Below, piece after piece: positions 1 to 8,651 of a DNA stretch of 64,000 nucleotides; positions within the stretch are counted from its first letter, which is position 1; each line of letters starts with the position of its first letter. Under the pieces are notes generated by a model. That model had not been told where the DNA came from. It saw nothing but the letters and a program-made list of their open reading frames with translations, and searched no databases. The DNA comes from Arcticibacter tournemirensis. GTDB lineage: Bacteria; Bacteroidota; Bacteroidia; Sphingobacteriales; Sphingobacteriaceae. Made by a program: the position numbers and the translations under genes. Location of the stretch: assembly GCF_006716645.1 (NCBI RefSeq), contig NZ_VFPL01000001.1:3348001-3412000 (forward strand), written 5' to 3'.

Positions 1-62
1 TTTAAATTACAAGGTTATACGCGCTATGCCTGGATTTGTTATATAATTTTAGTCTACATAAC

Positions 63-92
63 TTGTAGATTAAATATCTTTTACTATATTTG
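63..92 (+). promoter_or_regulatory. Bacteroidota promoter for the leader-peptide/redoxin transcript
   Basis: A TTG at 63-65 is followed after exactly 19 bases by TATATTTG at 85-92. This matches the Bacteroidota primary-sigma consensus (TTG, about 19 bases, TAnnTTTG). Transcription would start near 97-100, leaving a leader of about 170 nt before the ATG at 269, which contains the cysteine-rich short ORF at 141-185. Confidence 0.75.
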
Positions 93-140
93 TATTCAAT
101 GGAAATAAGGAACACATATAAGCATACCCGCTCACATCGA

Positions 141-185
141 ATGATGTGTTGTTCCCGAATGTGCAACGGCGCCTGCTGTTGTTAA
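141..185 (+). CDS. Cysteine-rich leader peptide (14 aa), candidate attenuator
   Basis: The short frame reads MMCCSRMCNGACCC then TAA: six cysteines in 14 residues, three of them consecutive just before the stop. It lies about 40 nt downstream of the predicted transcription start and 83 nt upstream of the next ATG, the usual place for an attenuation leader. Cysteine-codon upstream ORFs that sense cysteine supply are known in Actinobacteria; applying that idea here is inference. No clear terminator/antiterminator pair is visible between 186 and 268, so the mechanism could instead be Rho-dependent or translational. A chance ORF with this composition at this position seems unlikely. Confidence 0.6.
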   Translation: MMCCSRMCNGACCC

Positions 186-268
186 CATACTCCCATTCCC
201 TTTAATTCTTCGCATAACAATTTCACTGTAACGTAAATAATAATTTATAACATTTTAATACTAAGACT

Positions 269-874
269 ATGTTTTCACTTATCGCACAATCAGGCTCTTA
301 CCTAAATAGATTATACTCTGGAGAAACAGCAATCTCTGGCAGACAACCATCAGGAACGCCGCTCAGCGAAGGCGACTTCGCACCCGAGTTTACTTTTTCT
401 TCAAAGAACTGGCCAGGAGCATCCGTTCACGCAGATGTAACCTTAAAGGAGCTGCATCAGAAACCTCTGGTTGTAGCATTTTATTCAGTCTTCTGGAACG
501 GAACAGGCATCAGCTTGTTAAAACAACTACAAGCCGTTCAAACGAAGATCGGTGATGCTGCTAATGTGTTAATCGTTACATCAGAAGCACCCCGGCAGTT
601 TATTAGAGCCATTGAAAACCATGATTTGTCGTTCAGCTTTTACTATGATTCCGAAAAAGTCCTGGCAGAGAAGTTTGGCATCTTCTCGGAAGATAAACCG
701 ACATGGAACCTGTTCTCCGGGATCAACACAAACGTCCCCCTTCTTTCAGCTTATGTTATCAGCCCCTCCGGACAAATCAGCTTCAGCTACATTGAAGATT
801 TTTCTTCTCCTTTTCCTGAAGGCGATCTATTGGCGGCCGCTAACGCAGAAACTGAAATACAACAGCATAAATAA
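269..874 (+). CDS. Redoxin-like (AhpC/TSA fold) protein lacking all cysteines
   Basis: 201 residues with a peroxiredoxin/thioredoxin-like layout: a GDFAPEFTF opening near residue 35, a LVVAFYSVFWNG segment near 67-78 where active redoxins carry the peroxidatic or CxxC cysteine, and a sensor-like VLIVTSE strand near residue 98. The whole protein contains no cysteine, so it cannot be a thiol peroxidase or disulfide reductase by the usual chemistry. No signal peptide is evident. It is the first full gene after the cysteine-rich leader and is followed 128 bp later by a hydrolase on the same strand. The ATG at 269 is the first good start in frame. Its function is unknown; the fold assignment is moderately sure. 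Confidence 0.65.
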   Translation: MFSLIAQSGSYLNRLYSGETAISGRQPSGTPLSEGDFAPEFTFSSKNWPGASVHADVTLKELHQKPLVVAFYSVFWNGTGISLLKQLQAVQTKIGDAANVLIVTSEAPRQFIRAIENHDLSFSFYYDSEKVLAEKFGIFSEDKPTWNLFSGINTNVPLLSAYVISPSGQISFSYIEDFSSPFPEGDLLAAANAETEIQQHK

Positions 875-1002
875 AACCACCGGGACAATTTCAATAGTAA
901 AGAGGCTTACCTGCAAACAAAAGCGCGTGCAGAGAGTTAAAGAAAGAGAAGGGCCGGAAAAGCAGAGGTAAGCTTCTTTTTAAGGATTTAAACAATAATC
1001 GG

Positions 1003-1770
1003 ATGCAGGCACAGCCTTCTGAAATTCTGTTTCAAATACCAGAGGCTGGTATTGAAGTCAAAGATATTATATTGCTGCACGGCTTATTCGGGACATTAAG
1101 CAATTGGTACAACGTACAAAAAGAATTTTCAAAAAAGTACAGGGTTTTTATTCCCGAACTTCCCCTGCTCGATATCTATACGGGCGGCAACCGGCTCGAC
1201 AAGCTTGTTGAATACCTTGATAACTACATTACCGAAAACAATATATCCAGACCAGCCCTCGTCGGAAACTCTCTTGGGGGCCATATTGCCTTGCTCTACA
1301 CATTAAAGTATCCAGGCAAGGTAAACAGGCTCGTCTTAACAGGCAGTTCTGGTCTGTACGAAAAATCTTTTGGCGGAAGTTTTCCAAGGATTAAAGACTA
1401 CCGGTACATAAAGAGCAAAGTAGAAGAGATCTTTCATAAAAAGGAAGTAGTGAAGCGTGATGTAGTAAATAAAGTTTACTCTATTGTTCAAAGCAACAGC
1501 TCGGTCATTTCTGTTATCGGCCTCGCGCGCGAAGCACAACGGCAAAATCTTGCTCAACAGTTAAGCAAGATCAACCTACCCGTCCTGCTGATATGGGGAC
1601 TTCAGGACACCGTTACTCCACCATCGGTTGCCCACGAATTTTACGAACGCCTCCCCTATGCAAGACTTTGTCTCATTAACGATTGCGGACACGTTCCCAT
1701 GATGGAGCAGCCCGAATTATTTAACAAACACCTGAACGACTTCCTTGAAAAGCACAATGCTGTGTCCTAG
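1003..1770 (+). CDS. Alpha/beta-fold hydrolase
   Basis: 255 residues with the full catalytic set: oxyanion-hole motif LLHGLFGT near residue 25, nucleophile elbow GNSLGG near residue 88 (Ser), acid in WGLQDTVTPP near residue 201, and the histidine in DCGHVPMMEQP near residue 231. No signal peptide, so it is cytosolic. It probably shares the transcript of the cysteine-free redoxin upstream, but the 128-bp gap could hide its own control. The substrate cannot be read from sequence; esterase, thioesterase or C-C hydrolase activity are all possible. Confidence 0.8.
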   Translation: MQAQPSEILFQIPEAGIEVKDIILLHGLFGTLSNWYNVQKEFSKKYRVFIPELPLLDIYTGGNRLDKLVEYLDNYITENNISRPALVGNSLGGHIALLYTLKYPGKVNRLVLTGSSGLYEKSFGGSFPRIKDYRYIKSKVEEIFHKKEVVKRDVVNKVYSIVQSNSSVISVIGLAREAQRQNLAQQLSKINLPVLLIWGLQDTVTPPSVAHEFYERLPYARLCLINDCGHVPMMEQPELFNKHLNDFLEKHNAVS

Positions 1771-1909
1771 CTGCCCCCGGTACTCATTGATTCAGAACTA
1801 AACCGTGATTCAGTCGATAATCGCCTTTCCCCGGTCGGGTTGCCAACTTCAATATAAAATGTAATGACCCCGGAAAGCTGCCAGAAGATTAAAGTACAGG
1901 CGACAGTGT

Positions 1910-3487
1910 TCAATAACTAAAATAGCGCATCTTTTCCTCCTCGAGATCCAGGAATAACAAATGGCGACGGATAACATCTTCAATAACGGCATTCTGTTCA
2001 CGGTTTTGCTGAACTAACCATTGTCGCTGTTTTTCCAGTATCTCACGGTAAATATCCCGCGGTTCTTCAGCCAACGAAACTGTATCCGCATCGCCGATTT
2101 CCTGCCATTTTTGAGCCATTTGCTGCAATACAGGATATTTACCTACTTTATCGTGATAGTTTTGCTGCAGATGGGTCAATGCAAGCTGATTGAGCTGTCG
2201 CCTTAAATTCTGGTACATTTCTTCCTCTGGCTTATCATAGTCAGGGTCGGTCAACTTAAAACGCTTAATGATCACAGGCAACGTGAGTCCTTGCAATAAC
2301 AGGGTGGTAAGTATAACAATAAAAGTAATAAATAGAATTAAGTTACGTTCCGGAAATAACGTTCCGTTTTCTAAATGGACGGGTATCGACAGGGCTGCCG
2401 CCAATGACACAACTCCCCTCATACCTGCCCATCCAATGATAAAGGGTCCTTTTAACCCCGGGTGGCGTGTATCTGCAACAGGAATATAGTTACGTGCAAT
2501 TAAAGTTACGACCACAGCACCGTAGGCAGAAATCAGTCTGGTAATAATTAGCACAGCAGTGATTAATAGACCGTAACCAATAGCTGACATTATGCTCACC
2601 GTTTCCAGCTCGGCTGTGATCTGCGGCAGGTCCAATCCTATTATGATAAATACCAGGCCATTCAATATAAAACTTAAACTCTCCCATACATTTGCATATC
2701 GCAGGCGCGACGTACTGGTTAAAAAAACAAGGCGGCGGTTAGAAAGGAGTAAACCACCTGCTACTACTGCCAGCACACCCGAACTTCCTGTTGCTTCAGC
2801 AATAATATATATGGCATGAGGAGTAACAAGTGTCAGGATGATATCCATATTAGCATCAGTTGGTAAAAATTTATGCATTTTCATAATAACATAACCCACC
2901 AATAAACCGCAGCCAATACCGCCGGCCACCATCCATAAAAAGGAAAAGGCGGCCTGTTGCCAGATAAACTGACCTGTTCCTACTGCTAACAGTGCGAACC
3001 TGAAAACAATAAGCGACGATGCATCATTCAATAAGCTTTCACCTTCTAAGATAGACGAGATTCGTTGGGGAACTTTTACAAATTTGAGTATAGCCCCTGC
3101 GCTTACAGCATCTGGCGGAGAGACTATTGCCCCCAATAAGAACCCCAGCGCAAGTGAAAAGCCAGGAATAAAATAGTTAGCAGCCAACGCCACGGCCAAT
3201 GCCGTGATGAGCACCACAACAAAGGCGAAACTTCCTATAACCCTGCGCCAGTGCCATAACTCCTTCCAGGAGATCTGCCACGCAGCATCATACAGCAAGG
3301 GCGGCAGAAAAATGATAAAAATGAGCTCCGAATCGATATGGAGGTTTGGAATCCAGGGAACAAAGCTGATAAGCAATCCTGCAAGAACTAGTAATACCGG
3401 GTAAGCTACCTTTATTTTATTAGCCAGCATTATTAGGAGCAAAATAATTACGACAAGGCCCAGGTAAAATGGAAAATGATCAATCAT
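1910..3487 (-). CDS. Na+/H+ antiporter, CPA1 (NhaP) family
   Basis: 525 residues with about 12 membrane segments over the first 420, including the ion-binding core PPDAV followed by GESLLNDASSLIVF (the ND pair typical of CPA1 exchangers), then a hydrophilic C-terminal tail of about 105 residues predicted to be helical and cytoplasmic. It would exchange Na+ (possibly K+) for protons across the inner membrane for pH and salt balance. It is a single gene, convergent with the hydrolase at 1003-1770. The start at 3487 gives an N-terminus that enters directly into the first membrane helix, as usual for the family. Confidence 0.88.
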   Translation of the reverse strand: MIDHFPFYLGLVVIILLLIMLANKIKVAYPVLLVLAGLLISFVPWIPNLHIDSELIFIIFLPPLLYDAAWQISWKELWHWRRVIGSFAFVVVLITALAVALAANYFIPGFSLALGFLLGAIVSPPDAVSAGAILKFVKVPQRISSILEGESLLNDASSLIVFRFALLAVGTGQFIWQQAAFSFLWMVAGGIGCGLLVGYVIMKMHKFLPTDANMDIILTLVTPHAIYIIAEATGSSGVLAVVAGGLLLSNRRLVFLTSTSRLRYANVWESLSFILNGLVFIIIGLDLPQITAELETVSIMSAIGYGLLITAVLIITRLISAYGAVVVTLIARNYIPVADTRHPGLKGPFIIGWAGMRGVVSLAAALSIPVHLENGTLFPERNLILFITFIVILTTLLLQGLTLPVIIKRFKLTDPDYDKPEEEMYQNLRRQLNQLALTHLQQNYHDKVGKYPVLQQMAQKWQEIGDADTVSLAEEPRDIYREILEKQRQWLVQQNREQNAVIEDVIRRHLLFLDLEEEKMRYFSY

Positions 3488-3769
3488 CGGAAAATGTTTA
3501 CTTTATAGATAAAAGAGCCGCTGGATACAAAAGAATCGTCGTTTGTAGAACTCCTCTCGCTATAAATTTAATATTTTTTTCTTAAATCCGATCTCAGATG
3601 TAGATCAATGGCATTTTATGAATCAAAATAGAAAAATCGCATTTACAACCTTTCATGTTAGCCAATCTGACAAATTCCTGAACCTCAATATCGATACTTT
3701 ATTAAAACTCCCTTTGTAAAACTCAGTTTTCATAAGAAATGCGTATGTTCGGATATTAAAACATCCAAT

Positions 3770-5857
3770 ATGAATCTCAGATATCTGCTACTTCTGGCTC
3801 TTGTAGCTATGCAAATCACTTACACACAAGCACAATTCAAGCTAAATATCACACAATTCAATCCCAAAGGCGAAGCGACGCTCACACGTGAAAATAACCT
3901 GATTGAAATTACATGGCCCGCTGGTCAGCAGAAATTTGGGAAGGCACAGTTCGATCTCTCGCCTTCAGGCCCCTTGTTGAAACGCATCGCTTTGGGTACA
4001 AAGGCTAAATTCAATATCATATCGGAAGATCTGGACCCCGCCTTTTTGCTAAGTATTGGCAAGCGCGACCTGCTATCGCAGAACGGATGGAATATATTTT
4101 TCGATAAAGTGCCTTCACGACCGTTCAAAACGGTCCCTATATTGCTTAAAAAGGCGACGGTAGACGTTAAAAGTATTGGCAGCCGTACAGTAGTGACCAT
4201 CGGCAAACTTACGGCCGACCGGTTTTCAGGAAAGCTCGAAGTGACCTTTTACAACGGCAGTCCCCTGTTCAATATTGCCGCGGTAATGTCTACTGATGTT
4301 GACGCAACAGCTATCGTTTACGATGCCGGCCTGATCAGTAAAACAGAGAAATGGAACAATGTTTCCTGGATCAACACAGGTGATGAGATGAACTCAACTC
4401 CGGTAAATTATAGTGATTCTGCAAAAAACCTTTCCGTAAAATACCGGACGATTGCGGCCCGGAGCAATGGCGGCACACTGGCTCTATTCCCTGCCCCTCA
4501 CCAATATTTTTATCCCCTGGACGAAGCTTTCAATCTGAAGTTCGTATGGCATGGAAAGGGCTACAGGAACATGTTGAATGGATATGGAATAGGCATCCGG
4601 CAAGAACTGGAAGGTGACCGTCGTTTCGTGCCGTGGTTCAACGCCCCTCCCGGAACACATCAGCGCTTAAACTTTTACTGCCTTGTCAGTGATGCAGCTG
4701 ATGCTGTTGCCCTCGATGCTGTCAAAAAGTTCACCAACGCCGACCGGTATGTTAAACTCCCCGGCTTCAAGACGATGTCCAGCCACTTTCACAACGAATT
4801 TATCATGAACGTTGTACTGGCGGGGAAACCTGTGCCTGAAAAACCGGAATTTGTAGAGGTGTTCAAACGGCTGGGTGTCGATATGGTCCACCTCGGCGAA
4901 TTTCACTATACCGCTCACCCTAAAGGACCAGATTCGCTTCGCTTAAGGGAATTGAAAGCACTATTTGAGCAATGTGAACGCTTGTCGGACAATAACTTCC
5001 TGTTAATACCAGGAGAAGAGCCCAACGAATTCTTCGGTGGGCATTGGTTACAGATCTTTCCAAAACCAGTTTATTGGGTCATGTCACGACAAAAAGGACA
5101 GCCTTTTGTTGAAAACAAACCTGGTTTCGGCAAGGTGTACCATATCGGAGATAAGAACGACATGCTGAAGTTGCTGGAGGATGAACAGGGTCTCGCCTGG
5201 ACGGCACATCCCCGTACCAAGGGATCAGTGAACACCCCTGACATCTATAACCATGAAAATTTCTATAAATCGGATCGTTTCATGGGGGCAGCCTGGAAGG
5301 CTATCCCTGCAGATCTCTCACATCCCCGCCTGGGAAAACGTGCACTCGACTTGCTGGATGACATGAATAACTGGGGGGAAAAGAAGACCATGATTGCCGA
5401 GGCCGATCTGTTTACAGTCACACAGGAGAACGAGATGTACGCCCATATGAACGTCAATTACATGATGCTCGACCAGCTGCCCAAATATAACGAAGGTTGG
5501 GAACCAGTGGTAGAAGCCATGCAAAAAGGCAAATTCTTTAGCACCACCGGAGAAGTACTGATACATGAACTTAAGGTAAACGGCAAATCATCGGGCGAGA
5601 CAGTAAGGCTTAATGCTGATGGCACCGCCGAAATACGCTTAAAGCTAAGCTGGACCTTCCCAATGAACTTTGTGGAAATCATAACAGGTGACGGCGAAAA
5701 AGTGTACCGTGAAAAGATAGACCTCATGCATACGAAGGCATTCGGTGAGCAGCAGTTTCAATTTCGTTCTAAGGTGAAAGGCTGCAAATGGTTACGTGTC
5801 GAAGCCTGGGACAGCGCCGCAAATGGAGCTTTTAGTCAGACGTTCTATTTGCAATAG
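3770..5857 (+). CDS. Secreted protein with PHP-like (CehA/McbA-type) metallohydrolase region
   Basis: 695 residues. A Sec signal peptide (LLLLALVAMQITYTQAQ) suggests a periplasmic or exported protein. The first 330 residues look beta-rich and match nothing I recognise. From about 335 to 500 there is a sequence of metal-ligand motifs like the PHP superfamily of the CehA/McbA type: HFH near residue 338, LGEFH near 375, IPGEEPNEFFGGHW near 413 and WTAHPR near 477. A short C-terminal beta domain (about 570-695) follows. This suggests a metal-dependent phosphoesterase or hydrolase; the substrate is unknown. The gene stands alone and converges with a YdeI-family gene 36 bp away. Confidence 0.5.
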   Translation: MNLRYLLLLALVAMQITYTQAQFKLNITQFNPKGEATLTRENNLIEITWPAGQQKFGKAQFDLSPSGPLLKRIALGTKAKFNIISEDLDPAFLLSIGKRDLLSQNGWNIFFDKVPSRPFKTVPILLKKATVDVKSIGSRTVVTIGKLTADRFSGKLEVTFYNGSPLFNIAAVMSTDVDATAIVYDAGLISKTEKWNNVSWINTGDEMNSTPVNYSDSAKNLSVKYRTIAARSNGGTLALFPAPHQYFYPLDEAFNLKFVWHGKGYRNMLNGYGIGIRQELEGDRRFVPWFNAPPGTHQRLNFYCLVSDAADAVALDAVKKFTNADRYVKLPGFKTMSSHFHNEFIMNVVLAGKPVPEKPEFVEVFKRLGVDMVHLGEFHYTAHPKGPDSLRLRELKALFEQCERLSDNNFLLIPGEEPNEFFGGHWLQIFPKPVYWVMSRQKGQPFVENKPGFGKVYHIGDKNDMLKLLEDEQGLAWTAHPRTKGSVNTPDIYNHENFYKSDRFMGAAWKAIPADLSHPRLGKRALDLLDDMNNWGEKKTMIAEADLFTVTQENEMYAHMNVNYMMLDQLPKYNEGWEPVVEAMQKGKFFSTTGEVLIHELKVNGKSSGETVRLNADGTAEIRLKLSWTFPMNFVEIITGDGEKVYREKIDLMHTKAFGEQQFQFRSKVKGCKWLRVEAWDSAANGAFSQTFYLQ

Positions 5858-5893
5858 ATCAGCGTTATATTGCTACCCCTGGTGGGCTATTAT

Positions 5894-6484
5894 TCACACA
5901 AGAAACTGCTTTGGCAGTGACTTCCGTCCTGCTTTTTCAGCCACTTCAATGATCCTTTTTTGCCGGGTCTCAGGCCGTTTGGCCAGCACCAGCCATTGCA
6001 GGATTCTTTTCCTCATGGATTTGCTCAAACGCAGAAAAAATGGCTTCGATCCCCGGTACATTTTGAATGCTTCTGCCAGATCTTTTGGAACTCTGGTTTC
6101 CTCTACGCTGTCCAATATAGACCAGGAGCCATTGAGCCTTGCAGCTTCAACACATTCAAACCCCGCTTGCGTCATAAGGTTCTCTTTAATTAATCGCACG
6201 ACTTTGATTTTATTAATCTTTGACCACACGCTATTCCGTTTTCGTTTGCAAAAGAACTGCATAAACGTATCATCATCAAGTGATTTACGGGTACTGTCAA
6301 TCCAGCCGAAGCAAAGGGCCTGATCTACCGCCTCACTCCACGACAAACTTGGCACCCCCGACAGCTTCTTATTATAAATAAGCCAGACAGATTCCTCGGA
6401 CCTATGATTTTCAATTAACCATTGTCTCCACTCCTCCTGATTCGCCGGGCGAAAAGATTTAACAAGTTCGTTTTTCATTAGCAT
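5894..6484 (-). CDS. YdeI/OmpD-associated family protein
   Basis: About 196 residues with the family landmarks EEWRQWLIENH, WSEAVDQALCFGWIDS and KRKRNSVWSKINK, and a C-terminal half rich in basic residues. Members are small cytosolic proteins of unclear function, sometimes labelled bacteriocin-protection proteins. The open frame extends to a GTG at 6565, but a TAGATTTG -7-like element lies at 6506-6499 on the minus strand just upstream of ATGs at 6484 and 6478, so the shorter start is preferred. A second YdeI-type gene occurs at 29098-29676. Confidence 0.75.
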   Translation of the reverse strand: MLMKNELVKSFRPANQEEWRQWLIENHRSEESVWLIYNKKLSGVPSLSWSEAVDQALCFGWIDSTRKSLDDDTFMQFFCKRKRNSVWSKINKIKVVRLIKENLMTQAGFECVEAARLNGSWSILDSVEETRVPKDLAEAFKMYRGSKPFFLRLSKSMRKRILQWLVLAKRPETRQKRIIEVAEKAGRKSLPKQFLV

Positions 6485-6576
6485 ATAATTAAAGCATACA
6501 AATCTAACCCGGGCCAATGACAACCCTATGTCAGGGTAATCAATTAAAGTGAATGAGCTGCGCACCCTCTCCCGGC

Positions 6577-6645
6577 TGGCTTCGGTACGGGTATGGGATT
6601 TCTTCTACAGTTCTTCTAAAAAATCCAATACCCAGACCGAAGCCA
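6577..6645. repeat. Long imperfect inverted repeat (25-bp arms, 19-nt loop)
   Basis: Arms at 6577-6601 and 6621-6645 pair over 25 positions with two mismatches, closing a 19-nt loop. There is no T-tract, and no gene ends on the plus strand here, so a terminator is unlikely. It could be a REP/MITE-like element or a structured RNA upstream of the YdeI gene. Confidence 0.5.
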
Positions 6646-6748
6646 AGTCATAGCCAGACAGAACCTGTGAAGGAGCCACTACGAACATGGTCAGGAGAAG
6701 GTGTCAAAAGAGCGGAACAAAAGGACAAATGAAAAATACATATTAAAA

Positions 6749-6781
6749 GGGAAGAGCAACCTTACGCAGGAGGCTCTTCCC
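6749..6781 (-). terminator. Stem-loop with minus-strand T-tract
   Basis: GGGAAGAGC at 6749-6757 pairs perfectly with GCTCTTCCC at 6773-6781 around a 15-nt loop; read on the minus strand it is followed by TTTTAAT, as in an intrinsic terminator. No minus-strand gene is visible upstream of it (6782-7612), so it may end an unannotated transcript or be a leftover. A second, smaller hairpin (GAGGCA/TGCCTC, 7-nt loop) sits at 6795-6813. Confidence 0.4.
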
Positions 6782-6852
6782 GCAACAATTATATGAGGCA
6801 TCCTAACTGCCTCAAAACTAAATATCAAGCAAAATAATAAATTTCAATAAAT

Positions 6853-6984
6853 ATGAAAAACATCGGCAGACTGTATTGTCACCAAGCATGTGAATGCTTC
6901 TGTTTGCAACGGAACCGCTCCAGTCAATCTTCAATTGACGATAATAACCAGACTATCGGAGCTACACTACTGCCCATTAAATAG
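6853..6984 (+). CDS. Candidate small cysteine-rich peptide (43 aa)
   Basis: An ATG-to-TAG frame of 43 residues containing a cluster of four cysteines in nine positions (CHQACECFC, residues 9-17), then a polar Ser/Asn/Asp-rich tail ending in LLPIK. It lies in a 1.1-kb region without other genes. There is no recognisable leader motif, modification enzyme or transporter next to it, and no convincing ribosome-binding site or perfect promoter. It may be a genuine small protein or a chance frame. Confidence 0.25.
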   Translation: MKNIGRLYCHQACECFCLQRNRSSQSSIDDNNQTIGATLLPIK

Positions 6985-7612
6985 AGAGCAGCATCTGTAG
7001 CTCGTCAAGAAATCCGGTTTTTGACTTGACATCCTTTCTAAATCCTTTCCTACTGGTTATTAACTGTCCTTCAAGCTTTGTCTTTTAGCCTATAAAAACA
7101 TCGCTTGATCCTGTAACGTCTCTAAAAACCCGCTTTGCGGACTGGCTGCAGAGGTTTGTTACCACTTCTGCGGGAGGTTTATGGTGCCCAATGAATCTAT
7201 TGTATTTAGTAGTTAATGATATAGAGGAATGAGGGGTCAATTCTTTTGTAGTGTTATTTGTTCAGCTTCTTTTTAACAAATTATTGAATGGTTAGCAGCG
7301 CATCTAATTCAAAGTACTTGAGGAGCGCTTACTAACGTAGGATTTCTTTTTCATCGTCATATTTTATATTGTTACCATAACTCAAAATTACATTTGCTCA
7401 TGTGGCTTTATTTACGGGTTCCCGTAAGGCTAAATTATTTTAAAACAGGTACTTTTAGCTTATCGGCCGCCTTGGCGGCGAGCACGTCAGAAAAATGAAA
7501 TTATGCGGATAGTGCTGCAGGATGACGGTATTGCCCAAAAAAAAAGCAAAGGCCGACCATAAAAAAGCGTGTACTTTTTTGTTTCTTTATAAATTGAGTA
7601 ACAAAATACTAT
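6985..7612. other. Gene-poor intergenic stretch
   Basis: I see no credible protein gene here. It holds an imperfect structured segment at 7129-7174 (CCCGC closing with GCGGG around a bulged inner hairpin), a perfect GCCGCC-TT-GGCGGC palindrome at 7466-7479 and an A-tract near 7539-7548. On the minus strand 7437-7490 translates to a short C-terminal-like tail without a start. Decayed DNA or a non-coding RNA are both possible. Confidence 0.4.
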
Positions 7613-8464
7613 ATGACATCGCATCCGAAACCTTCTATGTCAGGAAAATATCAAACCCTTGTTATTGCAACTCTTGATTACCTGATCGATCACTATACTG
7701 GCGAATTTGTTTATGATGGATGGGATCCCGTAAAGCAACATTATGAAAACCAGAAAGTGCAGGCGGAAAAATACGGCAAGAAAGGTCAGCTTGGGAAACT
7801 CAAGAAGCAACTGGATGAATTTGTAGAAAGGCTTCAAATAAATGCAGATTTAGACTTCCATGATTATATCAAGAAAAAAACTGGATTTGAGTTGAACATA
7901 TTTAAAGATTTGGAAGACTTCCGGGACGAAGTTTTATTAAGGGGCGAGATTCGAGACGAAATTGAAAGCCGGAAACTAAGTAGGTTGTTAATGTACTATG
8001 AACGGACTGGTGTAGATACTGAAAAGCAAACAGGGCTCTATAAGATCCTGACTGACTTTCATGAAAAAGCTGCCACTCAACAGAAACAAAGCGGTACATC
8101 ACGAGTTGTCAGGACGGAGGAAAAAGACGGGATAATAACAGAAACCATAGAGGTTTCATTTGGTCCCAGGCCGAAGCACCATGAAAGGCGCGAGGTACTT
8201 TCTCCCGATGGCGAAAGACGGCTCTACATTTCCGAATGGATGAATAATGAAGGAACGCAGGCTAACACCTCCATAGGCATCTCATTTAAAACAGCCACGG
8301 GGGGTATTTACGCCGTTGACGGAATTCACCCTGATATCAACGCCCTCTGGAAAAACAATAATACCGTTGTTATTGAAACCTCTAAAGATTATAGCATATT
8401 ATTTCAGCATAGGCTTATTCAAAGCTTTGATGACGTGGTGAATGTGGAATATGTAGAGCGATAA
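7613..8464 (+). CDS. Hypothetical cytosolic protein, 283 aa
   Basis: No family recognised. There is no signal peptide or membrane segment. The N-terminal 165 residues are charged and probably helical, rich in Lys/Glu/Gln with a basic stretch near residue 50-65; the C-terminal part from about 180 looks beta-rich. Residues 158-170 are a Gln/Lys/Ser linker. The gene is isolated: 1.1 kb of gene-poor DNA precedes it and a permease gene follows on the same strand after about 190 bp. The ATG at 7613 is the first start in frame; an alternative Met lies nine codons later. Confidence 0.6.
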   Translation: MTSHPKPSMSGKYQTLVIATLDYLIDHYTGEFVYDGWDPVKQHYENQKVQAEKYGKKGQLGKLKKQLDEFVERLQINADLDFHDYIKKKTGFELNIFKDLEDFRDEVLLRGEIRDEIESRKLSRLLMYYERTGVDTEKQTGLYKILTDFHEKAATQQKQSGTSRVVRTEEKDGIITETIEVSFGPRPKHHERREVLSPDGERRLYISEWMNNEGTQANTSIGISFKTATGGIYAVDGIHPDINALWKNNNTVVIETSKDYSILFQHRLIQSFDDVVNVEYVER

Positions 8465-8651
8465 TAAAACGGACAGTCCTTACCTTTTAACATAAAGCCA
8501 CAACTTTTCAGCCGACTGAATTCGTTAAAGTTAGCAGCATTAATAAATAGAGTCGAATGACAGCCGGATGCCATTGTGCGGTAAAAGCCCGGTCAAATTA
8601 AACGCGCAGTTTAGAAATTCTTATTTTTTTGCTTATTATTGGAGCTACATC

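Noticed and set aside
612-971. 119-codon plus-strand frame overlapping the redoxin-like gene and the following gap
   Set aside because: It lies mostly inside the better-supported gene in another frame, is rich in Lys/Ser/Arg as shadow frames are, and matches no family.
6485-6565. N-terminal extension of the YdeI-family gene from a GTG
   Set aside because: It has no family similarity and would cross the likely -7 box at 6499-6506.
7081-7258. Open plus-strand frame of about 50 codons
   Set aside because: It has no suitable start codon or ribosome site and no similarity that I recognise.
7437-7490. Minus-strand peptide tail DVLAAKAADKLKVPVLK ending in TAA, as a gene remnant
   Set aside because: Only about 20 codons are open after an upstream in-frame stop, with no start and no recognisable family.
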